Assembly: GCA_934565795.1 (NCBI GenBank)
Contig: CAKTIM010000036.1
Coordinates: 1 to 16,380 of the forward strand
Reading direction: 5' to 3'
Source of the DNA: an uncultured Oscillospiraceae bacterium
GTDB lineage: Bacteria > Bacillota > Clostridia > Oscillospirales > Oscillospiraceae
DNA: 16,380 bases
In this document: piece after piece, positions 1-6,111 of the stretch
Position numbering within the stretch: position 1 is the first letter of the stretch
Layout of the letters: every line of letters starts with the position of its first letter
Made by a program: the position numbers and the translations under genes
Notes under the pieces: model-generated
What the model was told of the DNA's origin: nothing
Database searches by the model: none
The model's input: only the letters and a program-made list of their open reading frames with translations

Positions 1-80
1 GCAGGTTTGCTCCTGCATATTTACTCCTGCCTCGCTTCTGCCGCATTTTCTCAACTTTTCTACCCTTGATTCGCATCCAA

Positions 81-240
81 GGGAAGCTTTTGGAGGGGGC
101 CGTCAGCTGGTGCCATTCAATGGGGTGCTACCGAAACCGCTGGGTTTAGGGTCGACAAATTGCCGACCCCTACGGGACTCAGAAGCTTTTGGTAATGTTC
201 ATTCAACCAGCCACTCAATTCCGCAACGTTACAGGTGGTG
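81..240. repeat. Dispersed intergenic palindromic repeat, copy A
   Basis: This stretch downstream of the GGDEF gene carries the same ordered blocks as copies B (4699-4900) and C (9095-9560). The blocks are a GGGAAGCTTTTGGAG start, a CATTCAA box, a GGGTCG...CGACCCCTACGG hairpin (about 149-174), then ACTCAGAAGCTTTTGG and a second CATTCAA box followed by an AATTCCGCAACGTTACAGG tail. The match to copy C in 149-240 is close, with only scattered substitutions. I see no coding potential here. A long antisense reading frame crosses the repeat into the GGDEF gene and is a shadow. Bases 1-80 hold nothing I can name. Confidence 0.75.
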
Positions 241-250
241 TATCTTTTTT

Positions 251-276
251 CACCCCGGAGAAAATTCTCCGGGGTG
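251..276. repeat. Strong hairpin just past the GGDEF gene
   Basis: A perfect inverted repeat, CACCCCGGAGAA / TTCTCCGGGGTG, has 12-bp arms (251-262 and 265-276) and a 2-nt loop, 14 nt past the GGDEF stop. It sits where a terminator would be expected. On the minus-strand transcript, however, the bases after the hairpin are an A-run, because the T-run at 245-250 on the plus strand is on the wrong side. It is therefore not a canonical intrinsic terminator. It may instead protect the 3' end or impede polymerase. Confidence 0.6.
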
Positions 277-290
277 AGGTGTGGGATTTT

Positions 291-1328
291 TTAATGTCTG
301 CGGCGGTCGAATTTTTTGTAGTGTTCGGCTTTGGCGCCCAGCATTTTGTTGTCGGCGCAGTTGGTCATGTCCTCCAGGTTGAAGCAGCTGCGGCGGAACT
401 CCACGCCGTAGGCGATGGAATAGCCTGCTGCCTGCACCCGGCGATCCAGCTCCTCCATTCCCTCGGTCACCTTGCAGTGCTCCATCCGCTGAATGATCAG
501 CAGGAATTCGTCGCCGCCCAGGCGGAACACCTGCGCCTGGGGGAACTGCTCGGTGCAGTATTTGCCCACCAACTGAAGCATGGCGTCGCCGGCCTTGTGG
601 CCCTTGGTATTGTTCAGCTCATGCAGTCCGTTCACATCGATGAATACCACGGCCAGCTGGCCCGCCTCGTCGAACTTGGCGGTTTGCAGATAGCTGGAAT
701 AGGCCGCCCGGTTTTGCAGGCCCGTGGTGGCGTCCAGGAAGCTGACTTCCTTCAGCTGCTCCTGGGTGGAGATCAGGTTGCCGTGCACCAGGGTGACCCG
801 CTGCACGCAGTACAGCGACATGACAAAATCGATCAGGAACGTCACCGGGAATCGCAGCCGCCAGGTGGGGGAGTAATTGTAGCGCAGCAGATTGTCCAGC
901 GGCCCGTAGAATACCAGAAACAGCAGCAGCAGGAGATAGACGCTCAGCACGATGCCCAGCTTTACGTTCATCATCATCATGTAAAGGAACGGAATGAAAA
1001 CCACCCACGAAATCGCAAAGCCGTTATTTCCGCCGTAGAGGATGTAATATGTAAACAGCACCAGAAGGATGATAAAGAACGCGATCTCAACGGGGATGGT
1101 GCTCTTAAATACCTTGCCCCGCTTCAGGCACAGCAGAAGCAGCAGCGCCGAACCCAAAGTGGTGGCCAGCATGACCCAGGAGCGCTCGTAGACGTTCAGG
1201 CAGCTCATAATCAGGAAAGCGGCAATGGTAAAGATCGTAATTGCCCGCGTCTGCTGCCACTGCTCCTCCCGGCGATATCGCTTAATTGCCTTTTCCGCCT
1301 GGAAAAGGGATGAAAAAAACGCTTTCAT
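291..1328 (-). CDS. Membrane-anchored GGDEF protein, putative diguanylate cyclase
   Basis: 345 aa. The first half is membrane-embedded, with about five or six hydrophobic segments near residues 28-47, 50-67, 79-97, 104-120, 122-143 and 160-178. The C-terminal half (about 195-340) is a GGDEF domain. It has the entry motif LDATTGLQNR (198-207), the metal-binding region DVNGLHELNNTKGHKAGD (231-248) and the signature RLGGDEF (269-275). GGDEF enzymes make cyclic di-GMP from two GTP, and the intact signature suggests an active enzyme. The inhibitory I-site (RxxD about five residues before the signature) is absent, since PQAQ occupies 263-266. The usual ND before the GH is NN. There is no recognisable sensory domain besides the membrane part, so it may sense a membrane or extracellular cue. 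The ATG at 1328 has a GGAAAGGA Shine-Dalgarno about 9 nt upstream. Confidence 0.9.
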   Translation of the reverse strand: MKAFFSSLFQAEKAIKRYRREEQWQQTRAITIFTIAAFLIMSCLNVYERSWVMLATTLGSALLLLLCLKRGKVFKSTIPVEIAFFIILLVLFTYYILYGGNNGFAISWVVFIPFLYMMMMNVKLGIVLSVYLLLLLFLVFYGPLDNLLRYNYSPTWRLRFPVTFLIDFVMSLYCVQRVTLVHGNLISTQEQLKEVSFLDATTGLQNRAAYSSYLQTAKFDEAGQLAVVFIDVNGLHELNNTKGHKAGDAMLQLVGKYCTEQFPQAQVFRLGGDEFLLIIQRMEHCKVTEGMEELDRRVQAAGYSIAYGVEFRRSCFNLEDMTNCADNKMLGAKAEHYKKFDRRRH

Positions 1329-1442
1329 AGGATGTTTGTCCTTTCCTCAAGATGCCCGCGCTCCCCAATGGCGCAGACCGACTTGACCCCCCGATGGGCC
1401 AATCTCGCTTTTCATCGTAGCCAGATACAGTCACCTTTGCAC

Positions 1443-1471
1443 ATTATATCACAGCCTCTTGAAAATTTCCA
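1443..1471 (-). promoter_or_regulatory. Promoter of the GGDEF gene
   Basis: Read on the minus strand, a perfect -10 TATAAT (1448-1443) follows a 17-nt spacer and a 4/6 -35 TGGAAA (1471-1466). The expected start is near 1436, giving a leader of about 107 nt before the ATG at 1328. The leader has short stems, for example CGATG/CATCG and GCGC/GCGC, but matches no riboswitch I know. Confidence 0.6.
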
Positions 1472-1506
1472 GTAGGAAAATCTTCATTTCGTTCATTATT
1501 TCTCCA

Positions 1507-1560
1507 TTTTTTCTGGAGAATATTAGCACTATGTACAAATTTACACCTTTTTTTCTGGAG
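1507..1560 (+). repeat. Direct repeat T6-CTGGAG upstream of the ABC promoter
   Basis: TTTTTTCTGGAG occurs at 1507-1518 and again at 1549-1560, starts 42 bp apart, about four helical turns. The second copy ends 3 nt before the -35 box. The first copy is also part of a small hairpin, TCTCCA/TGGAGA (1501-1506 and 1514-1519). Its place between two divergent promoters would suit an operator or an UP-like T-rich element. No regulator is identified. Confidence 0.4.
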
Positions 1561-1563
1561 GAC

Positions 1564-1592
1564 TTGACAGTCGCCGCACGGCATGATAGTAT
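1564..1592 (+). promoter_or_regulatory. Sigma-A-type promoter of the lysine ABC operon
   Basis: A perfect -35 TTGACA (1564-1569), a 17-nt spacer and a -10 TAGTAT (1587-1592) are present. The predicted start near 1599 lies just before the riboswitch P1 stem, which fits a promoter-riboswitch-terminator arrangement. Confidence 0.8.
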
Positions 1593-1605
1593 ACGGTCAA
1601 AATTG

Positions 1606-1776
1606 AATCGCTGGATAGAGGCGCGGGTCGTATCAGTACCCCATGGCAAGGCCGGGTGGCCGCGATGGGCGAAAGGGCGCACCGCCGAAGTGGAAGAGGG
1701 TCACCCGGCTTTCTTCTGCTGGGTCGTCAGAGAATATCTGCCGGACTGTCACAATACTTTGTGAAGCGCTATCATT
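1606..1776 (+). promoter_or_regulatory. Lysine riboswitch (L-box) aptamer
   Basis: The leader carries the conserved L-box elements in order: GATAGAGGCGCG (1614-1625), AGTA (1635-1638), GGGCGAAAGGG (1667-1677), GCCGAAG (1684-1690), TGCTGGG (1717-1723) and GGACTGTCAC (1743-1752). A TCACAA/TTGTGA stem follows (about 1750-1764). P1 can close by GATAG (1614-1618) with CTATC (1769-1773). The order and spacing match the Bacillus subtilis lysC leader as I recall it. L-box RNAs bind free lysine, and in Firmicutes they usually end transcription early when lysine is plentiful. The terminator at 1837-1864 and the amino acid importer downstream fit that mode. The outer boundaries are approximate. Confidence 0.9.
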
Positions 1777-1836
1777 GGCCATTCGGTGCTCCGTGTCTGA
1801 ATACCCTTTTATAGGAACAGTGCCGATTTTCCCATG

Positions 1837-1864
1837 GACCGCTTGCAAAGCGGTTCATTTTTTT
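1837..1864 (+). terminator. Riboswitch-controlled intrinsic terminator
   Basis: The hairpin ACCGCTT (1838-1844), loop GCA, AAGCGGT (1848-1854) is followed by a T-run at 1858-1864. It lies between the lysine aptamer and the first structural gene. The CGCTT of its left arm (1840-1844) is complementary to AAGCG at 1764-1768, next to the 3' side of P1. That gives a plausible antiterminator when lysine is absent. The antiterminator pairing is my inference. Confidence 0.8.
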
Positions 1865-1923
1865 ATTCCCAACGGCACCCGCATCTAGGAAACCCCACAC
1901 AAAAAGAAAGGTAGGAATTTGTT

Positions 1924-2808
1924 ATGAAGAAGCTCCTTTGCCTGCTCATGGCTGCGGCCATGCTGCTCACCCTGGCTGCCTGCGGCAGCAACGAAACGAC
2001 CGCTCCCACCGAGGCCGGGGCCGTCGCCTCCGGCGTGGAGGACGGCGTGCTGACCATCGCCATGGAGTGCGCCTACGCCCCCTATAACTGGACGCAGAGC
2101 GACGACTCCAACGGCGCGGTGCCCATTTCCAACGTGCCTGGCTCCTATGCCAACGGCTACGACGTGATGATCGGCAAGAAGATCGCCGAAGCCAACGGCT
2201 GGCAGCTGGAGGTGATCCAGTCCGACTGGGATTCTCTGGTGCCCGGCGTCCAGACCGGCAAGTTTGACGCGGTCATCGCCGGTCAGTCCATGACCGCCGA
2301 GCGCAGCGAGCAGGTGGACTTCGCAGGCCCGTACTTCTACGCCACCATCGTCTGCGTCACCAAGGCGGACAGCAAGTTTGCCAACGCCACCTCCATTGCC
2401 GACCTGGCCGGCGGCTCCTGCACTGCCCAGATCGCAACCATCTGGTATGACCAGTGCCTGCCCCAGATCGAAGGCGCAAATGTCCAGCCCGCCTCCGAGA
2501 CCGCTCCCGCCATGCTCATGGCGCTGGAAACCGACATGGTGGACTTCATCTGCACCGACATGCCCACCGCCCAGGGCGCTGTGGCCGTCTATCCCGATAT
2601 GAAGATTCTGGACTTCTCCGGCACCGAGGGTGACTTCCAGTTTGACGACGCCGTGCGGGCGGAGAACGTGAACATCGGCGTGTCCCTGATGAAGGGCAAC
2701 ACCGTGCTCAAGGAGAAGATCGACGCGGTGCTGAGCACCATGACGGTGGACGACTTCAACGCGCTCATGGAGCAGGCCATTGCCGTCCAGCCCCTGAGCG
2801 AGGATTAA
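1924..2808 (+). CDS. Amino acid ABC transporter substrate-binding lipoprotein (predicted lysine)
   Basis: 294 aa. A lipoprotein signal peptide ends in the lipobox LAAC, with Cys20 as the predicted lipidated residue, so the protein is anchored outside the membrane. The rest is a SBP_bac_3 (periplasmic binding protein type 2) fold. GYDVMIGKKIAE (78-89) and the segment 102-138, with GKFDAVIAGQSMTAER, are typical of polar amino acid binders. Arg127 in the TAER motif is the usual ligand-carboxylate contact. Family membership alone does not give the ligand. The lysine riboswitch in its leader points to lysine, possibly with other basic amino acids. The start is supported by AGGA 7 nt upstream. It is first in a three-gene operon, 3 nt before the permease. 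Confidence 0.93.
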   Translation: MKKLLCLLMAAAMLLTLAACGSNETTAPTEAGAVASGVEDGVLTIAMECAYAPYNWTQSDDSNGAVPISNVPGSYANGYDVMIGKKIAEANGWQLEVIQSDWDSLVPGVQTGKFDAVIAGQSMTAERSEQVDFAGPYFYATIVCVTKADSKFANATSIADLAGGSCTAQIATIWYDQCLPQIEGANVQPASETAPAMLMALETDMVDFICTDMPTAQGAVAVYPDMKILDFSGTEGDFQFDDAVRAENVNIGVSLMKGNTVLKEKIDAVLSTMTVDDFNALMEQAIAVQPLSED

Positions 2809-2811
2809 GCA

Positions 2812-3687
2812 ATGGATAAGTTCGCCAAGCTCTTCACTGAGATTGGAAAGCTCTGGGCAAAGTACGGCGGCTCTTATCTGGTGGGCATTCGCAACACCCT
2901 GATCCTGGCCCTGGCCGCCACCGCCATCGGCTGCGTCATTGGCTTCATCTGCGGCATCCTCAATACCATTCCCTGCGCGAAGAACGACCGGCTGCCCAAG
3001 CGGATCGTGCTGAAGCTGGTGCGCATCATCGTTCGCGTGTATGTGGAGGTGTTCCGGGGAACGCCCATGGTGCTCCAGGCCGTGTTCATCTATTATGGCC
3101 TGCCCTATTTCACGGACAATGCCCTGAAATTCACCAATATGTGGGTGGCGGCGCTGGTAGTGGTGTCCATCAATACCGGCGCCTATATGGCCGAGTCCGT
3201 CCGGGGCGGCATCATCTCCATTGACCCCGGCCAGACCGAGGGAGCCAAGGCCATCGGCATGACCCATGTGCAGACCATGCTGAATGTGATTCTCCCCCAG
3301 GCCCTGCGCAACATCATGCCCCAGATCGGCAATAACTTCATCATCAACGTCAAGGATACCTCGGTGATGTTCATCATCGGCTTCCCGGATTTCTTCGCCG
3401 CCCACCGGGCGGCGGTAGGTGCCAGCTATCTCTACTTCCCCTCCGCCACGGTGGAGATGGCAGGGTATCTGTGCATGACCCTGACCGCCTCCCTGCTGCT
3501 GCGGCTGGTGGAAAAGAAGCTGGACGGCAGCAGCGACTACGAGCTGGTGCAGGTCGACCCCCTGGTCATGACCGCCGGAACCTACAATCACCCCAACCGG
3601 GGCACGCCCTTTGACGAGCGGAGCAAGGAATTCCAGGCCAGGGAAGCCCAGGAGCTGGAGTATGGCCGCACGAGAGGAGAGCGCTGA
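2812..3687 (+). CDS. Amino acid ABC transporter permease (predicted lysine)
   Basis: 291 aa, HisM/GlnP-type inner-membrane permease. Visible features are hydrophobic segments near 24-52, 66-99, 108-127 and 183-232, the family motif [11 protein letters not shown] (79-89), and the EAA loop. The loop runs 143-175 with [12 protein letters not shown] and [11 protein letters not shown], and docks onto the ATPase. After the last membrane segment comes a polar, charged tail of about 55 residues (237-291) ending in an Arg/Glu-rich stretch, longer than usual for this family, whose members are commonly about 220-240 aa. Its start is 3 nt after the lipoprotein stop and its stop is 1 nt before the ATPase start, so translational coupling is likely. 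The lysine assignment comes only from the upstream riboswitch. Confidence 0.92.
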   Translation: MDKFAKLFTEIGKLWAKYGGSYLVGIRNTLILALAATAIGCVIGFICGILNTIPCAKNDRLPKRIVLKLVRIIVRVYVEVFRGTPMVLQAVFIYYGLPYFTDNALKFTNMWVAALVVVSINTGAYMAESVRGGIISIDPGQTEGAKAIGMTHVQTMLNVILPQALRNIMPQIGNNFIINVKDTSVMFIIGFPDFFAAHRAAVGASYLYFPSATVEMAGYLCMTLTASLLLRLVEKKLDGSSDYELVQVDPLVMTAGTYNHPNRGTPFDERSKEFQAREAQELEYGRTRGER

Positions 3688-3688
3688 T

Positions 3689-4429
3689 ATGGCAGAACGC
3701 ATTTTGCAGGTGAACCACCTGTCCAAATCCTTTGGCAGCCATCAGGTGCTGCGGGATATCGATTTCACCGTGAATCAGGGGGACGTGACCTCCATCATCG
3801 GCGCGTCCGGCTCCGGCAAGTCCACCCTGCTTCGCTGCATCAATCTGCTGGAAACGCCCACCTCCGGCGAAATTCTGTACCACGGCGAGAATGTCACCGC
3901 CCGGGGCTTCAAGGCCCCCAGGTACCGCACCCACGTGGGCATGGTGTTCCAGTCCTTCAACCTGTTCAATAACATGACGGTGCTGGAAAACTGCATCACC
4001 GGCCAGGTGAAGGTGCTCCACCGCAGCCGCACCGAGGCCAAGGAGCACGCCATGAAGTACCTGGAAAAGGTGGGCATGGCCCCCTACATCAACGCCCGCC
4101 CCCGCCAGATTTCCGGCGGACAGAAGCAGCGGGTGGCCATCGCCCGCGCCCTGGCCATGGACCCTGAAATTCTCCTGTTCGACGAGCCCACCTCCGCCCT
4201 CGACCCGGAAATGGTGGGCGAGGTGCTGAGCGTCATGCGCAGCCTGGCCGCCGACGGCATGACCATGCTGGTGGTCACCCACGAAATGGCCTTTGCCAGA
4301 GACGTGAGCAACCACGTAGTCTACATGAACCAGGGCGTCATCTGCGAGGAGGGCACCCCCGCCGAGCTGTTCGGCAGCCCAAAAAAGCAGGAAACCAAGG
4401 ATTTCCTCGCCCGCTTCCGCAGCAATTAA
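3689..4429 (+). CDS. Amino acid ABC transporter ATP-binding protein (predicted lysine)
   Basis: 246 aa, a GlnQ/HisP-type ATPase of normal length that powers the importer from the cytoplasmic face. Motifs in order are Walker [10 protein letters not shown] (38-46), Q-loop Gln88, signature ISGGQKQR (141-148), Walker [10 protein letters not shown] (161-169), D-loop SALD and H-loop His198. All catalytic residues are present. The frame is open further upstream to 3611, but the ATG at 3689 is preferred because it follows an AGAGGAGAG Shine-Dalgarno inside the end of the permease gene, and because the protein then starts in the usual place. It is last in the operon. No clear intrinsic terminator follows; the MITE at 4450 lies 20 nt downstream. 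Confidence 0.95.
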   Translation: MAERILQVNHLSKSFGSHQVLRDIDFTVNQGDVTSIIGASGSGKSTLLRCINLLETPTSGEILYHGENVTARGFKAPRYRTHVGMVFQSFNLFNNMTVLENCITGQVKVLHRSRTEAKEHAMKYLEKVGMAPYINARPRQISGGQKQRVAIARALAMDPEILLFDEPTSALDPEMVGEVLSVMRSLAADGMTMLVVTHEMAFARDVSNHVVYMNQGVICEEGTPAELFGSPKKQETKDFLARFRSN

Positions 4430-4449
4430 CCCTGACCACATTAAAACGC

Positions 4450-4593
4450 ATGGGACTGTTGCAAAATAGAAATTTGTGAAAATACGTCCTTCTAAAAGTT
4501 AGAAATAGCGGTAGAAATCGTGAAACAATCGTGATTTCTACCGCTAAATTATTAGGACAGTTTTCTAAAAAATCTATTTTGCAACAGTCCCAT
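4450..4593. mobile_element. MITE-like element A with 21-bp perfect terminal inverted repeats
   Basis: The ends (4450-4470 and 4573-4593) are perfect 21-bp inverted repeats built on GGGACTGTTGCAAAAT, with AT outside both ends. A second nested hairpin lies inside, with 14-bp arms TAGCGGTAGAAATC (4506-4519) and its complement (4533-4546). The element is 144 bp and has no coding capacity, so it would need a transposase from elsewhere. The AT/AT flank could be a 2-bp target duplication or part of the repeat. Element B at 5965-6108 shares the terminal sequence and layout but not the core. The parent IS family is not identified. Confidence 0.75.
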
Positions 4594-4698
4594 CTGTTTA
4601 CAAATGATGCCTTAATCCCCCATCGCCGGTGGAGGGGATTGATTTTTCATAGCGCAGGCCCGGCGTTCCTGCTTGGGCTGGCGTTTATTCTTTTCCGG

Positions 4699-4900
4699 GG
4701 GAAGCTTTTGGAGAAAGCTGTCGCCTGCTCCCATTCAACGGACTGCTATCGAAATGACAACTCTGCGGAGCGGCAGGTTGCCGCCCCCTACGAACTCAGA
4801 AGATTTTTCCAGCTTCCGTTCAACCGGCAGCTCAGGCCCGTAACGTTGCGGGCGGCTGGTATCCGCCCCTACGGATGGGTGCTTACCATTCAACGCACCC
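4699..4900. repeat. Dispersed intergenic palindromic repeat, copy B
   Basis: The block order is as in copy A: GGGAAGCTTTTGGAG, CCATTCAACGG, TGCTATCGAAA, then the hairpin core GCGGCAGGTTGCCGCCCCCTACG (about 4770-4792), ACTCAGAAGA and a GTTCAACC box. A second core, GGGCGGCTGGTATCCGCCCC, lies at about 4850-4869, followed by TACGG. A third partial core lies at 5009-5030 with GCACCGCCCCTACGGAG. The gap 4430-5142 otherwise holds MITE A, a small hairpin CAGCCC/GGGCTG (4937-4951) and the palindrome at 4972-4990. Reading frames across this gap follow the repeat and look non-coding. Confidence 0.75.
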
Positions 4901-4971
4901 TTTAAGAAAATCCTACTGCGGCAGGCCCTCTTCAGTCAGCCCTATGGGCTGCCAGCTAATGAATTAAGGTA

Positions 4972-4990
4972 TGATTGCCACTGGCAATCA
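4972..4990. repeat. Near-perfect 19-bp palindrome
   Basis: TGATTGCCA-C-TGGCAATCA has perfect 9-bp arms around one central base. It lies about 115 bp upstream of the -10 of the RNA methyltransferase gene, between copies of the dispersed repeat. The shape suits a dimeric regulator site or a cruciform. No regulator can be assigned. Confidence 0.5.
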
Positions 4991-5106
4991 TTTAGATTCT
5001 GATTCGCTGCGCGGAGCACCGCCCCTACGGAGTGGGGTGCCTGCATCCAACGTTTCGCTGCCAAAGCGGGTGCTCAAAGGCTCTTCCATTTCCCCCAAAT
5101 CTATTG

Positions 5107-5112
5107 TATAAT
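5107..5112 (+). promoter_or_regulatory. Probable -10 box of the RNA methyltransferase gene
   Basis: A perfect TATAAT lies 30 nt before the start codon at 5143, preceded directly by TG. No good -35 is seen at 16-18 nt upstream (TTCCAT at 5084-5089 is weak). The implied leader is short, about 24 nt. Confidence 0.5.
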
Positions 5113-5142
5113 ACTCCCAAGAACCAACACAGAGAGGCTTAT

Positions 5143-5946
5143 ATGAAGGAATTTATTGAGATTACGGATTTCCAGAACCCGGAGCTGGATGTGTTTGCGC
5201 GGCTTACGGAGGCGCAGCTGCTGAATCGGTTTGAGCCGAAGAAGGGGATGTTCATTGCGGAAAGCCCCAAGGTCATTCAGCGGGCGCTGGCCGCTGGGTG
5301 CCGTCCGGCTAAGCTGTTGGTGGAGCGCAGTCACTGTAACCGGGAGGCCCTTGAGGCCATCGAGGCCTGCGGCGACGTGCCGGTGTACACCGCGCCCCTG
5401 CCAGTGCTGACTCAGCTCACCGGTTTTCAGCTCACCCGGGGGATGCTGTGCGCCATGTACCGCCCGCCCCTGCGCAGGGCGGAGGATATTTTGCGCAATG
5501 CCCGCCGGGTGGCGGTGCTGGAGGATGTGATGAACCCCACCAATCTGGGGGCGATCTTCCGCTCTGCCGCCGCCCTGAATATGGACGCCGTGCTCCTCAC
5601 CCCCGCCTGCACTGACCCACTGTACCGCCGCTGCGCCAGGGTGAGCATGGGCACCGTTTTCCAGGTTCCCTGGGCCTATCTGGGGGAGGACTGGCAGGCG
5701 CTGCTCCATGCCCACGGCTTCCAGACCGCCGCCATGGCCCTGACGGATGACAGCATCCCCATCGACCATCCCGCCCTGGCAGCCGCTGCCAGGCTCGCCA
5801 TCGTCCTGGGCACCGAGGGCGACGGCCTGGCGCAGACCACCATTGCCGCCTGCGACTACACCGTTAAAATCCCCATGTCCCACGGCGTCGATTCCCTCAA
5901 TGTCGCCGCCGCCAGCGCCGTGGCCTTCTGGCAGCTGGGACGATGA
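5143..5946 (+). CDS. TrmH/SpoU-family RNA 2'-O-ribose methyltransferase
   Basis: 267 aa. The N-terminal part (about 1-105) is a SpoU substrate-binding-like domain, and the C-terminal part (about 118-265) is the SPOUT catalytic domain with its knot. Visible motifs are motif 1 NPTNLGAIFRSA (131-142), motif 2 ARVSMGTVFQVPW (165-177) and motif 3 VLGTEGDGL (221-229) with IPMSHGVDSLNVAAAS (243-258). These enzymes use S-adenosylmethionine to methylate the 2'-O of a ribose in rRNA or tRNA; the target cannot be told from sequence. The ATG at 5143 is preferred over an upstream in-frame ATG at 5032, because 5032 lies in repeat DNA upstream of the -10 box, and AGAGAGG precedes 5143. It stands alone between two MITE-like elements. 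Confidence 0.9.
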   Translation: MKEFIEITDFQNPELDVFARLTEAQLLNRFEPKKGMFIAESPKVIQRALAAGCRPAKLLVERSHCNREALEAIEACGDVPVYTAPLPVLTQLTGFQLTRGMLCAMYRPPLRRAEDILRNARRVAVLEDVMNPTNLGAIFRSAAALNMDAVLLTPACTDPLYRRCARVSMGTVFQVPWAYLGEDWQALLHAHGFQTAAMALTDDSIPIDHPALAAAARLAIVLGTEGDGLAQTTIAACDYTVKIPMSHGVDSLNVAAASAVAFWQLGR

Positions 5947-5964
5947 TCGCCCACAAGCCGAAAA

Positions 5965-6108
5965 AAGGGACTGTCTCAAAATAGAATTTTCTAAAAATTA
6001 GCCCAACAATTAAGCCGTGAAAATCCAATTAAAACTGGATTTTCACGGCTTTTATCTAACTTTTGAAGGGGGCTATTTTCTTGCAATTCGCATTTTGAGA
6101 CAGCCCTT
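5965..6108. mobile_element. MITE-like element B between convergent genes
   Basis: The ends are inverted repeats, AAGGGACTGTCTCAAAAT (5965-5982) and ATTTTGAGACAGCCCTT (6092-6108), differing by one missing base on the right. An inner hairpin has 16-bp perfect arms, AAGCCGTGAAAATCCA (6012-6027) and its complement (6036-6051), with an 8-nt loop. The element is about 144 bp, non-coding, and built like element A with nearly the same ends but a different core. It fills the gap between the methyltransferase stop (5946) and the kinase stop (6112). The inner hairpin is followed on the plus strand by TTTTAT, so it probably also ends methyltransferase transcripts. Confidence 0.75.
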
Positions 6109-6111
6109 CCT

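Noticed and set aside
1329..1440. Cyclic di-GMP (GEMM) riboswitch in the GGDEF leader
   Set aside because: This would be an attractive context, but the conserved GEMM core elements such as GACGCAAAGC and the receptor stem are absent.
1885..3726. 613-codon open frame on the minus strand across the ABC operon
   Set aside because: It is the antisense shadow of GC-rich genes with strong family matches on the plus strand; its protein is low-complexity His/Gly/Asp-rich with no domain.
4531..4905. 124-codon plus-strand frame starting inside MITE A
   Set aside because: It starts within the MITE and follows the dispersed repeat copy B; similar sequence recurs in other gaps without the frame kept open.
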